Shown: piece by piece, positions 22,683 through 32,125 of the stretch
Position numbering within the stretch: position 1 is the stretch's first letter
Layout of the letters: each line of letters starts with the position of its first letter
NCBI GenBank assembly: GCA_002099365.1
Contig: MSED01000015.1
Coordinates: 2,418,001 to 2,482,000, forward strand
Length of the DNA: 64,000 nucleotides
From: Phialophora verrucosa
Taxonomy: Eukaryota; Ascomycota; Eurotiomycetes; Chaetothyriales; Herpotrichiellaceae
Direction of reading: 5' to 3'
The notes under the pieces: model-generated
Database searches by the model: none
What the model saw: the letters and a program-made list of their open reading frames with translations, nothing else
What the model was told of the DNA's origin: nothing
Made by a program: the position numbers and the translations under genes

Positions 22683-24464
22683 TCACTCGTTGCTGGGGAA
22701 GTCTCCAAGGTTGTGCAAAGCAATGTCCATGCGATCTCGGACGCTCGGGCTCTCATCCTCTCGTCCCAGCGACGCGGCCGAACCTCGATGCGAGTTCTCG
22801 AAGTCAGTGTGGACCGACTGCTTGCGCACACCATTGACAGCCGGAACAACCTCGCCACTCGGCGTCACCACCGCGCCGTTGGTAGCGAGTTGGATCTGAT
22901 GCTCTTCCGCCACTCCTTGTACGACGGCTCGTCTCGCCTCATCCACAACCTTGAACTTGCGCGTCTGGCCTCTGATCTGTTCGAGGTGTTCAAAGTAGCC
23001 CTGGTCAACAGGAGTGATGTAGGTGCCACAGAAGACACCCACTTCAAAGTCGTTCGGCGCATCGACTGCGTTGGCTTCCCGAGCAGCATCGACACACGCC
23101 GCCTTCAAATCGTCCAGTGTTTGGTAGATGACGCTGTCGGCTCCAATGTGCTTGGCGATCGCCTCCGCTCCCTGATAGTTGTGTGCCACCAGTTCAAAGG
23201 GGGATGCTAGGTCGATACCGTAGATGTGCGCATGCGTGATCGGAGGAGCGCAACTGGCGAAATGAACCTTCCTCGCTCCCGCTTCGCGAGCCATTGTCAC
23301 AATCTCCCGGCTAGTCGTGCCGCGGACAATGCTGTCATCGACCAGGAGAACATTCCGATCCTTGAATTCCATTGGCATGGGGTTGAGTTTGCGACGCACA
23401 CTCTTTTGCCTGGTCTTCTGCTCCGGCATGATAAATGTCCGGAAGACGTATCGGTTCTTCACGAAGCCTTGAACGTATTCCTTGTCCAACATCTTGGCCA
23501 CCACTGCTGCCGAGGTGACGGAAGTCTCGGGGATAGGGATGACGACGTCGATCTCGGCTAAATCTTTGGGGCTCAACACCTTCTTCACCTGGGCAGCAAG
23601 CCTGACGCCCATGTGCTGGCGACTGCGGTGGACACTGATTCCATCCATGATCGAATCAGGGCGAGCGAAATAGACGTACTCGAAGATATCCGGAGCATAC
23701 GTCTTGCGTTGCTGCACCTGGCGGAAATGCGGTTCTTGGCCCTTCTCAATGAGAACAGCTTCGCCCGGGAGGATATCGCGGACGACGGAGAACCCGAGTT
23801 GGGTCAGGGCGACCGACTCGGAAGCCATCATGTAGTCTTTGCCGATGCCGTCTGCTGAATCTCTTGCGCCAAGCACCAACGGGCGGATTCCGAAGTGGTC
23901 TCGAAAACCGATCAGACCGTAACCGGCGATCATTGCTGTGCACGCCCAGCCGCCCTTGCATTTTTCATACATCCGGCCAAGCGCTGCGAAAACGTCGTCT
24001 TCATTGATACGCGCCTTTCCAGTCTCATTGAGCTCGCTTGCAAAGATGTTGAGCATCAGCTCGCTGTCGCTGTCGGTGTTGATGTGCCTGTGAGCCTCCA
24101 AATCCAGGTAGCGCTTCAACTCGGGAGCATTGATGAGGTTTCCATTATGCGCAAGTGAAATACCATAAGGACTGTTGACATAGAATGGTTGGGCCTCGGC
24201 ATTTGCGCTGCTCCCTGCTGTTGGGTATCTCAGATGGCCCAAACCCATGAATCCGGGCAAGTCCAAAGTTCTGGAGCCGTTGTCGAACACTTTTGCTGCC
24301 ATCCCATTTCCCTTGCACTGGTAAATTCTCCCACCCGCCGCACATGTAGCGATTCCGCAGGCATCCTGGCCGCGATGTTGGAGGAGATAGAGGGCTTCGT
24401 GTAGGTCAAGAGCAACGTCCGCGGACGCGGTGTTCGCGAGGATCAGAGCGAGAATCCCGCACAT
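22683..24464 (-). CDS. ADE4: Amidophosphoribosyltransferase, ADE4
   Basis: First committed enzyme of de novo purine synthesis, making 5-phosphoribosylamine from PRPP and glutamine in the cytosol. Single exon, 593 aa. It begins MCGILAL, so Cys2 becomes the N-terminal nucleophile of the class II glutamine amidotransferase domain; QHRGQDACGI, GLGHLRYPT and HNGNLIN belong to that domain. The phosphoribosyltransferase half carries the PRPP loop VLLVDDSIVRGTTS. The last 90 residues form a divergent tail typical of fungal versions. A TGACTC element lies about 33 bp upstream, consistent with general amino-acid control or Bas1-like control of purine genes. It is divergent from the DNA methyltransferase gene. 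Confidence 0.96.
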   Translation of the reverse strand: MCGILALILANTASADVALDLHEALYLLQHRGQDACGIATCAAGGRIYQCKGNGMAAKVFDNGSRTLDLPGFMGLGHLRYPTAGSSANAEAQPFYVNSPYGISLAHNGNLINAPELKRYLDLEAHRHINTDSDSELMLNIFASELNETGKARINEDDVFAALGRMYEKCKGGWACTAMIAGYGLIGFRDHFGIRPLVLGARDSADGIGKDYMMASESVALTQLGFSVVRDILPGEAVLIEKGQEPHFRQVQQRKTYAPDIFEYVYFARPDSIMDGISVHRSRQHMGVRLAAQVKKVLSPKDLAEIDVVIPIPETSVTSAAVVAKMLDKEYVQGFVKNRYVFRTFIMPEQKTRQKSVRRKLNPMPMEFKDRNVLLVDDSIVRGTTSREIVTMAREAGARKVHFASCAPPITHAHIYGIDLASPFELVAHNYQGAEAIAKHIGADSVIYQTLDDLKAACVDAAREANAVDAPNDFEVGVFCGTYITPVDQGYFEHLEQIRGQTRKFKVVDEARRAVVQGVAEEHQIQLATNGAVVTPSGEVVPAVNGVRKQSVHTDFENSHRGSAASLGREDESPSVRDRMDIALHNLGDFPSNE

Positions 24465-24496
24465 GTTGAACGACTATCGGCAAGACACTAAAGTCC

Positions 24497-24502
24497 GAGT
24501 CA
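24497..24502 (-). promoter_or_regulatory. TGACTC element upstream of ADE4
   Basis: TGACTC on the minus strand about 33 bp before the ADE4 ATG. This is the core of Gcn4/CpcA and Bas1 sites, which control purine genes in other fungi. Another TGACTC is at 25749-25754 on the plus strand. A six-base match can be chance; position and gene fit are the only support. Confidence 0.35.
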
Positions 24503-26245
24503 GTAAAATTATGTTTGGCCAACTCTCTGCAAGAACATGCGCCAAGTTCCGCCCCGATCAGACCCGAACGTTCTCATCAAAAATGATATGAAGTCTAACA
24601 TCTAATAAAATAACAAGTGGGTTCATCCTGGGGTGGCTGCAATACGTAGAGGGCGTGGACATACCTAGACAAACATGATGCTCATGCCCCAACCACCATA
24701 TGTAAGATCTCGAGGAGAATTGGACGGAAAGAGCAGGACAGTCAGAACTCAACAATCGGAAAGATTCGTGGGTTAGTCAGTAGTTCTTCGCTCCGGTCCG
24801 AGCAGTAGCGTGTCTGAAGGAGTGGTGACTTCGAAAGGGACCCAGTGAGCTGTGTGAGAGACATGGTGGGAGCCTTTTCTGAAAGGAAGTCCTGGTTCAA
24901 ACCCTTCGAGGAATAAATTTTTATCTCCCCGGCCGAGGGTCTCGCAATTTTGCCCGCATTTTCGAGCCTTTGGTTGGTCACCGTTGTCTGCCGTTGGACG
25001 GTGTTGGAGATTCTCCAAAGATACGGGCGTCCCGCCGAGCCACCATGACGGAAGAAAGTTTGACCGCAGTCCGATGGGTAAACTTCGGTCGGAGGGTCAG
25101 AGTCGCGCTGTCTCAGTTTGTGTCGACTTCAAAATAAAGAGACCATTTAGTCAAACACCAAACGTGCGCTGCCATGAATGCTGTAGATTGGTGCGATGTC
25201 GACATTAACACCTGTGGGGCCCAGAGCCATGCAGCACAGTCATCCATGGATTCATGACAGGAGTAACCGTTGCGGTGTTTGCAATGGCCGCCTTGAACGA
25301 CAACAACAGATGACAGGGAAGCCTGATCCAGGGATATCATCGCCCGATAACGAGCTGGAATCCTATGCACGGGGTTTCCTTATTGTGGGCAATCCTTTTG
25401 ACCGACATGAAATGGCCGGATGGGCGTTTGTATCAAAGACAGTCCATCAAAGCCTCAGAACCGCTCCCTGCCTGAGCAGACAGAAGGGAGATGTTTGCTC
25501 ACTGTGCAGACAGGCCACTGCTCCACGGCTTCCGAGATAATCGCACTTCTCAAAGACGGCCTGAGACACCCGCGGGCTGTATTTTCCAGTTTGTTCAGCC
25601 CAAGGGACGTGCTATGGCCAAACCAGGACCTGGACATGGCATCGCAAGATTGAGCGGACCACTGAGGTCTTGCATCTTGGATCATGTCTATGGGTCTAAT
25701 CACACAACAGCCTTTGTACGCAGACAAAGCCCCATTGTCCATGAGAGCTGACTCTTTTAGTGGAAAGGAAGTCTTGTCATTAACTCAACATGTGTGCACA
25801 TGGCCGCGACAGTCTGATGCCAAGCTGATATTGACGGCGCCGTGCCTCTATATTCCCCTTCTTCATCTCTCATGCTCAATCACCTCTTATACCCAGTTCT
25901 TCGTCTCAAGCACCTGCGGGCTCTTTAATCACTTCTCATTCATTCATTCCTGTCCTCATCTCACCTGTCCAGCAAGTTCTCTCGTCTCCTTCTCCTCTTC
26001 CTCCTCCGTCTTCTCGCTTTCACCAGTACTGTCCTTGACAACTGTGTGGAATTCATCTCGCAATCCTAGGTGCTACGATTCTTCTCTCCTTCTTTGCACT
26101 ACTCATCAGTCTATGAATGCTGTGTTCACAAGCCTTTCAATCCACTCCACGCTCCCGTTCTCTCCTCAGTCTCCTTACATTCACCTGAACTACAACGTCT
26201 CGTAGCAGAGGGCGACACTGGCTAGTTGCGTACTCGAACAGCACC
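24503..26245. promoter_or_regulatory. Divergent promoter region ADE4 / DNA methyltransferase
   Basis: About 1.75 kb with no supportable gene. The last 400 bp before the methyltransferase ATG are strongly pyrimidine-rich (about 25970-26030), as is common in leaders of fungal genes. A 173-codon open frame there is serine/leucine-rich purely because of the CT bias. Confidence 0.45.
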
Positions 26246-28166
26246 ATGGACTGGTCCACTACTGCTTTCACTTCTCAGGGAGGTGCTCACGACGACTTCA
26301 ATCTGCAGTCAACCCGGCTTGCGGAGGGTCATGGGTCGAGTTATCACCAATGTGTAAACGCGCCTTCAGATTTCCACGCCCTCCGTTCAGCCATATACCG
26401 CAATGATGAATTGCTTGTGACCTCAGTCAATGACAACATTGAGAAGCTTACCGTCTCAGACAACGATGGCGACGATGATGGGCTTATGATCACTAAAGTT
26501 CAAGCGGTACCGAAGCCTACAGTTGTAGTCGACGCAAGAAACTCTACATATGGAGGACCCCCGATCTTGAAGCCAGGTTGCGATGTCGAGCTGGAAGATC
26601 ACTCATTCCTCAGGATAACGGAGACAATTACATCCTCGCAATCCACGCGATACATCCGAGGTCACAGACTCCTGTTGCAGAACCACTATGAACTGCTCAT
26701 GCCGGAGCGCCACCATGAACTAGTGCAGCTGGTCAAGATCGACAACGATCTAAATGTCGACGTCGCTCTATGGACAATCCCGGTTGACTTGGCGGTCAGG
26801 AACTGCAAGATCATCTACACCAATCAGCAGTACAAGCAACTCAACTACCGTAAAGACGTTCAAGCGAGTGGTCGTGACGAAGATGAGAAACCGATTTACT
26901 TCTGCCGTTACACCAGTGCGGATACCAATGTCGGCGTGGACGAACGCAACCCCACAAGCCCGCCGGTAGCTGGGAGGATTGAGCATATACGTTCTCAGCA
27001 AGCAGAGAGTGGTAGATTGATCACCAGAGATGGACAGCACATTCAACTCCGAATCCCCGACGCCGAAGCCAGAAGACAATGGCGAGGAGAGGCGAATTGC
27101 ACTCTCGGTGGCAGCCATATTGAGCACCGCTACGGCAGTCAGAAGCAGAAGTACACGTTCGGAGATGCGTTTGCCGGCGCTGGCGGGACTTCTTGGGGCG
27201 CACACACCGCTGGACTCAAAATGAAGTTCGCCTTTGACCTCGATCCCTGGGCCGTCAAGACATACAAGTACAACTTTGGTATTACGGGAATGCAGATACT
27301 CCAGATGAATGTTCACGACTTCGTTAGGAAGGCGGTATTGGAGGACGGAGACCTGGCAGAGACATTTCCGGTAGATTTTCTACACTTGAGCCCGCCCTGC
27401 CAACCCTTCTGCGGAGCCAACCGAAGACCAAACTTGGCAGATAACGCAAGGAACCTGAGCGCGTTCGCCAGAGTCGCCGACTTGCTCGAGATCTGCAAGC
27501 CTCGCATCGCCACACTGGAGGAAGCAAAGAGTCTCACTGATGTGGATAAGAGAAACTACTTCAAATCGCTTATCAGTTTCTTCATCAAGAAGGGGTACAG
27601 TGTGCAATGGAAGGCCTTGGACCTAGAGCGGTGGGGTGTGCCACAGACGAGGAAGCGACTGATTGTCATTGCATCCGGGTAAGAAGCGGTTTACTCACGC
27701 GGTAAGACTTCGCTAACTCGATTACAGTCCGGGCGAGAAACTGCCGACTTTCCTCAAACCTACCCATGGTCACGAGCCAGGGTTAATGCCACCGCCGGCC
27801 ATTGGTCCTACGATTAGAAGTATTCCCTGCAATGCACCTCATCACGACGAGATTCCTCGAATGTTGACAGAAAAGCGGCGATACAACGACAATAAACTCT
27901 GTCCCACCATTCTGACGAGGCCAAAAGCCAATCATTATCACCCCAGTGGCACCCGACGCTTCAGCATCCGCGAACGTGCAGCCCTACAGACATTTCCGCA
28001 CTCCTTCGTATTCTGCGGTCCGGGGGTCGAGAAATCGAAGCAGGTCGGCAACGCGGTCCCACCGGAGTTTGCAAAGAAGATGTTCAGGGACCTATCGAGG
28101 AAATTGAGGGCAGCTGATATGGCCGAGATGAGAGAGGCAGCAGAGGCTTCGGAGGTCAGTGAGTAG
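26246..28166 (+). CDS. C5-cytosine DNA methyltransferase, RID/DmtA/Masc1 type
   Basis: Nuclear protein of 623 aa with one phase-2 intron at 27679-27727 (GTAAGA...ACAG). About 300 N-terminal residues include a BAH-like stretch (near 105-205). The catalytic core follows: motif I (FAGAGGTSWGAHTAG), motif IV with the catalytic Cys (LSPPCQPFCGAN), motif VIII (PQTRKRLIVIASG), and motif X (KSKQVGNAVPPEF). The fungal blocks GYSVQWKALDLERWG and PGEKLPTFLKPTHG place it with RID/DmtA/Masc1, linked to repeat-induced point mutation and sexual development. Motif VI, usually ENV in cytosine methyltransferases and EQT in RID/Masc1, reads EEA here (27518-27526), so activity is uncertain. Confidence 0.88.
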
Positions 28167-29382
28167 GGTTGACACATCACCAGGAGGCGTGCAACTGATC
28201 ATCCACGAAGCACTCGCGTACTGACAATTGGACGAGGAGAGGATGGAGCTTGTGACTCGGGCTCGCACAGAATGAGAATTCATGTCCCAGGACATTCTGC
28301 ACGTCTTGGCTTCAGGAGACACGAAAGGGGACGTTGGAAAATAGTCCGTCCGTCTCGATCACACCAGTCTCATGATTTGCACATTGCCTTCAGAATGCTA
28401 TCTCGACGCGCATCGACCGTCTGAGACACTGAGCTTACTCTTCCTGCCGCACTTTCTCTTCATTTCAACTTCAAGTTGCATATTGATACGCCCAGGCTCG
28501 TACCGTTGACTAATTACATCAGGACACGGCGCCGAGGCTGAACTCCCCTTTCCCGCCTTGGCCACCATCCCACCTCTAACCAGGCTTTCCTTCCAAAACA
28601 GTCTTCACGAGTGATCGAACCTCCTGGCCCAACCCACTGCGCGCACCACGTATTGTTATTCAAATTGAGAACCACCTCGACTGACCGCTTCCCAACCACC
28701 AACTGGATGAGGAAGTCGGAGCAAACGGAGAGTTCATTCTCTGACTCTTGCTCTGTCTTGCTGATTTGATCATCTCGTCGATAGAGAACGGGAGTAAAGC
28801 GCACCATGACCTGCCTTAAAAACGCCATTGTGTAAGCCGGTAGAGGAACGCTTTGTGACTGGTACGTGGTCCTGCTGAAAGTGGTACTCACGCACGCGGG
28901 TAAGTAGGCATATTGCTGGGATCTATGACGACGGCCACGCGGACATGGAAAGCAGGAAGATACAAACTCCTCTGCTGGATGAATATCCTCGTTCCGTGTA
29001 TGAAACTGCCTCCTGCTAGAAAAAGGAGTAAAGTCCTTGGATCTGCATTCATTCATTCATTTGTTCGTCAAGCAACCTCACCTTCCTTGCCTAATTGCGC
29101 CATATCGCCTAGAGGCCCGAATCCAACGCCCTGCATACATGAGTAAGTGGTACTGCACAAAACACTGCCGCCTGCATGTCCCCACGACTGAGCTTCCCGC
29201 TACCTGCCCGCCGCTTCGCCTTGCCTTGCCCTGCCCTGCCCTGCCTTGCCCTGCCTACCTCGTCCTGCCCGCATTCCACTCCCCTAGCAGTCTCGTGATG
29301 TCGCGGCTCTCGCGTCAATCGGCAGTCTAAACACCATAGGAGCTCCAGAGGCCAGCGGAGGACGAATCAAGGGGAGACAGTC
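28167..29382. other. Intergenic region with simple repeats
   Basis: About 1.2 kb. A 180-codon minus-strand frame (28514-29056) has no recognisable features and is not called. CATT tetramers (about 29047-29062) and a CCTTG/CCCTG pentamer array are present. Confidence 0.4.
29217..29258. repeat. Pentanucleotide repeat (CCTTG/CCCTG)n
   Basis: About eight pentamer units, alternating CCTTG and CCCTG. Confidence 0.7.
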
Positions 29383-29991
29383 CTAAACCTTGATGAATTC
29401 CCACACCGAGACCGTCGCGTCCGCCGAGTCCTTCTCGATCTTGGCCAGCGTCTCCACGCCCCCTTTCTCCACCTTAACCCCGACAGGCCACAACCTCTCG
29501 AAATGGGTCATCATCAAGAGAAACCCGCCCTGGGGCCTCAATCGGGGACTGAAGCTCTCCCACTGGCGATGCCACGCCACCGAGCAGCACAGCCGGCCTC
29601 TCTTGCCGTCGTGGCCCAGGAACCGGCCCGTGACGACGTTCTGGAAGCCGAGCCAGCCCTTGGTGTCGACGCACTTCCAGTGCACGGAGCCGCGGCCGCC
29701 GAGGGGCGCCAGGGTGACTTTGCCGTCCAGCACGGTGAGGGCGTGGCCGGAGCGGATACAGCGGATGATGAAGGTGGAGCCTGGCCAGGGGATCGAGGAG
29801 GAGGACAATAATAAGCCGCCACCGCCGCCGCCGGTGGTGGTGGTGGACGACATGTTGTTGGTTTCGACCTTGGCGTCGGCATCCGCGTCGTTCAAGCCCT
29901 CGCAGACGGTTTCGGGCGGTGTTCTTGGTGTGTAGGCTGTGAGGTTGTCTGGGTATGGGATGGGGTCTGGGTCGGCTTGGTTGAGCACCAT
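29383..29991 (-). CDS. Beta-trefoil/fascin-like fungal protein, unknown function
   Basis: Single-exon gene of 202 aa from ATG 29991; the frame runs further upstream only through a GTG. A polar linker with Gly and Thr runs (residues 45-60) precedes a compact domain of about 140 residues. It opens WPGSTFIIRCIRSGHALTV and contains repeated blocks of the type GKVTLAP, HWKCVDTKGWLGFQN and GRFLGHDGKRGRLCCS, ending VWEFIKV. Alternating strand-turn units with G-x-W and G-x-F-L-G patterns suggest a beta-trefoil (fascin or ricin-B-like) fold. No catalytic motif or signal peptide is seen, so a cytosolic binding protein is the best guess. I know no named function. Confidence 0.68.
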   Translation of the reverse strand: MVLNQADPDPIPYPDNLTAYTPRTPPETVCEGLNDADADAKVETNNMSSTTTTGGGGGGLLLSSSSIPWPGSTFIIRCIRSGHALTVLDGKVTLAPLGGRGSVHWKCVDTKGWLGFQNVVTGRFLGHDGKRGRLCCSVAWHRQWESFSPRLRPQGGFLLMMTHFERLWPVGVKVEKGGVETLAKIEKDSADATVSVWEFIKV

Positions 29992-30366
29992 ATTGTGTAC
30001 GTGTGCCCGGTACACGGTAGGTGAGAGTGTTGGGTAGAGGGAAGTAGGTAGCTAAGTATATTACGGCGATAAAGGTCAAGGCAGGAGAGAGACCGTGGAT
30101 TTCCGGCTTGGAGGTGATAGTTTGATGACTGAATGGATGAATATCAGGTTCATTTGGTGCATTAGGCTGCCAGCCGGTTCTAATTGAGCCTAGCGCCGTT
30201 GCTGTTTTACAGTACGACGTACCGAGTACTGGGTCCGGATACGGAGTAGACGTAGTACTTTGTAGGGTTCCAATGCTCAGATTCTGGTGTCCCTCTTGTT
30301 TAATGCCAGTCGATCCTGATAGTTGTGCTCGTCTTGGCTAACTGATTGGCTATGTGCCGAAACCTT
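29992..30366. other. Intergenic region, no gene seen
   Basis: About 375 bp: promoter of the beta-trefoil gene and 3' flank of CWC2. Confidence 0.4.
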
Positions 30367-31674
30367 TCAGTCATCGTCTTCATCACTTCCGTATGCAACA
30401 AGCGGGCCAGCGACAGGCGCTGGCTTCGCTCGTGGTGCCGGTGATGCACTCGAAGCATATCCTTTCAGCGCTGCAAGAGTAGAGCTGTCGAAGATGCTGT
30501 CCCCGTTCCGATTCGCCGCCGCATCAGCGCCATCGCCATCCTGTGCTTGCGCCGACGAGCCAACGGCTGCGCTATCGTCAATCACGGTTCCGTCTCCAGC
30601 ACCCTCCCCAGTCGGCGGTGCTTCAAGCAACCGTCTGTCACCCGCTCTCTGGCCCTCAATCTCCTTCTGATGGTTAAACCGAATCACTTCCGGGGCCTCG
30701 TACCCTTCCAGCCCGTAACTGCTCTCGGTCTTCCTTTGTTCTCGCTCTTCCCTCGTCTCCCGCCCTTCAAGCTCCCGGACAGCCCTCTGTCCCAATGCCC
30801 GTCTCACCGCCTCGGCAGCCTGCTCTTCGATCCTCGCTGCCTCCCTCTTCTGACTGAGCGGGTTCGGATCCACCGTCGCCCAACGCACGTTTAATACTTC
30901 ATTGTTGTCGAGCGCCTGATGTGCCATCGCTTCCTTTGCAAACTGGCTATTCGCTTCGTTCACGTATGTGACAAACGCGACGCCCCTTCCAGTCAATACT
31001 CTTATCCGGTCGATTTCTCCCCATTCTTGAAAATGCCGCGCTACAACTTCCTCTATATCGTCTGTTACATGGATGCGCCCGACGTATAGTGTGCGGTTCT
31101 GACGCATGAAAGATCCCACGCCTCCCATGTCGTCTCTGTAGTCCGAGTGTTTGTCGCGTCCGAAACAGTCCATGTTGGGGTTGAAGACATCATAGATCGT
31201 AGGCAAGCGGTGTAAATACTGGCACTCGTGGCCCTTGGGACAGATGCCCCTCGCGAAAAACAAACAAAAATAGCTCCCCGGTGTCTTGTCCGCCTGTGTC
31301 CAGCCGCTGTCGTTCCTGATATTACATCTGTTTGGGGCTGCGTGTTGTGACAGGGAGGCATCTTCCTTGTCGCCACCGGACCACTTATTATACCAGATGT
31401 TGAAGACAGTGCCGGTTTGGGGCGGGGGTTCGGATTTAATGGTGCTGGGGTCGACTTGGGGACGCGCGGGCCGGCGTTTTCGACGGATAAGTTTCGTCTT
31501 CTTCGTCGGAGGTTCGCCGCTCTCGACTGGGGGAGCAGTGATGGAGTTCTCGTTGTTGCTTGTCGTCAGCGAGGTGCTTGAGGGTTCTTCTCCAACGGGG
31601 GAGGCTGAGCGCTTTCGAGATGGTGAAGCGGGCGCAGCGCCGAGGGTTGTGCGGGCTTGTACAACTTCTGCCAT
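30367..31674 (-). CDS. CWC2: Pre-mRNA-splicing factor CWC2 (Torus/CCCH + RRM)
   Basis: Single-exon gene of 435 aa. After a disordered basic N-terminus (SRKRSASP, TKKTKLIRRKRRPARP) comes the Torus region (VFNIWYNKWSGGD) with its CCCH finger CLFFARGICPKGHECQYLH near residues 137-155. An RRM follows, with RNP-2 TLYVGRI and RNP-1 GVAFVTYV. A Glu/Arg-rich helix (REAARIEEQAAEAV) and a low-complexity tail complete the protein. Cwc2/Slt11-type factors of the Prp19-associated complex contact the U6 internal stem loop and the 5' splice-site region in the catalytic spliceosome. It is a second CCCH spliceosome factor in this window after CWC24. Confidence 0.94.
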   Translation of the reverse strand: MAEVVQARTTLGAAPASPSRKRSASPVGEEPSSTSLTTSNNENSITAPPVESGEPPTKKTKLIRRKRRPARPQVDPSTIKSEPPPQTGTVFNIWYNKWSGGDKEDASLSQHAAPNRCNIRNDSGWTQADKTPGSYFCLFFARGICPKGHECQYLHRLPTIYDVFNPNMDCFGRDKHSDYRDDMGGVGSFMRQNRTLYVGRIHVTDDIEEVVARHFQEWGEIDRIRVLTGRGVAFVTYVNEANSQFAKEAMAHQALDNNEVLNVRWATVDPNPLSQKREAARIEEQAAEAVRRALGQRAVRELEGRETREEREQRKTESSYGLEGYEAPEVIRFNHQKEIEGQRAGDRRLLEAPPTGEGAGDGTVIDDSAAVGSSAQAQDGDGADAAANRNGDSIFDSSTLAALKGYASSASPAPRAKPAPVAGPLVAYGSDEDDD

Positions 31675-32125
31675 GGTGAGGGACTGATAGCAGACCGACG
31701 GGGATGCAAAAGCGGAAGGGGAGAGGCACGAGTTTGCGCCAAAACAGTTGAGTGGATGAGAAATGCGGGAGCGAAGCGAAGATGCCTGGAAATTTCACTG
31801 CGCTTCAGTCTGTAAGATCCACCGTAGTCAGAGGAAACTGATACTGCGGGACATTCGGCCAGTATCACTTTTCGTGTCGCTTCGGCGAGAACTCTTTACA
31901 ATAATCACCGTCTCAGCTCCATACCTATTTTACTACTGTTCTGGACTGCAAGAGGAGTTGGTTATAATTACCGGATATGACCTGAGCTATCTAGGGTTTA
32001 ATACTGGGCCATTGCAAAGGCAGGCCGCAGCTCTCTCATAAGGGCGTATTGACGACAACCCTGATCACAAGGACATTCTCCTCTATTCCCCTCTATTTCC
32101 ACCATTTCCACCAAGGACAACACTG
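31675..32125. other. Intergenic region (CWC2 promoter / MFS 3' flank)
   Basis: About 450 bp, no gene seen. Confidence 0.4.

Noticed and set aside
24885..24925. Possible tRNA T-arm (GGTTCAAACC) followed by a T-rich stretch
   Set aside because: Only two of five T-stem pairs form and no A-box or acceptor stem lies upstream.
25684..26205. 173-codon plus-strand frame before the methyltransferase
   Set aside because: Ser/Leu/Pro composition is explained by a CT-rich leader; no motif and it lies in a promoter position.
28514..29056. 180-codon minus-strand frame
   Set aside because: No domain, odd composition, and no clear splice or start context; not enough to call a gene.
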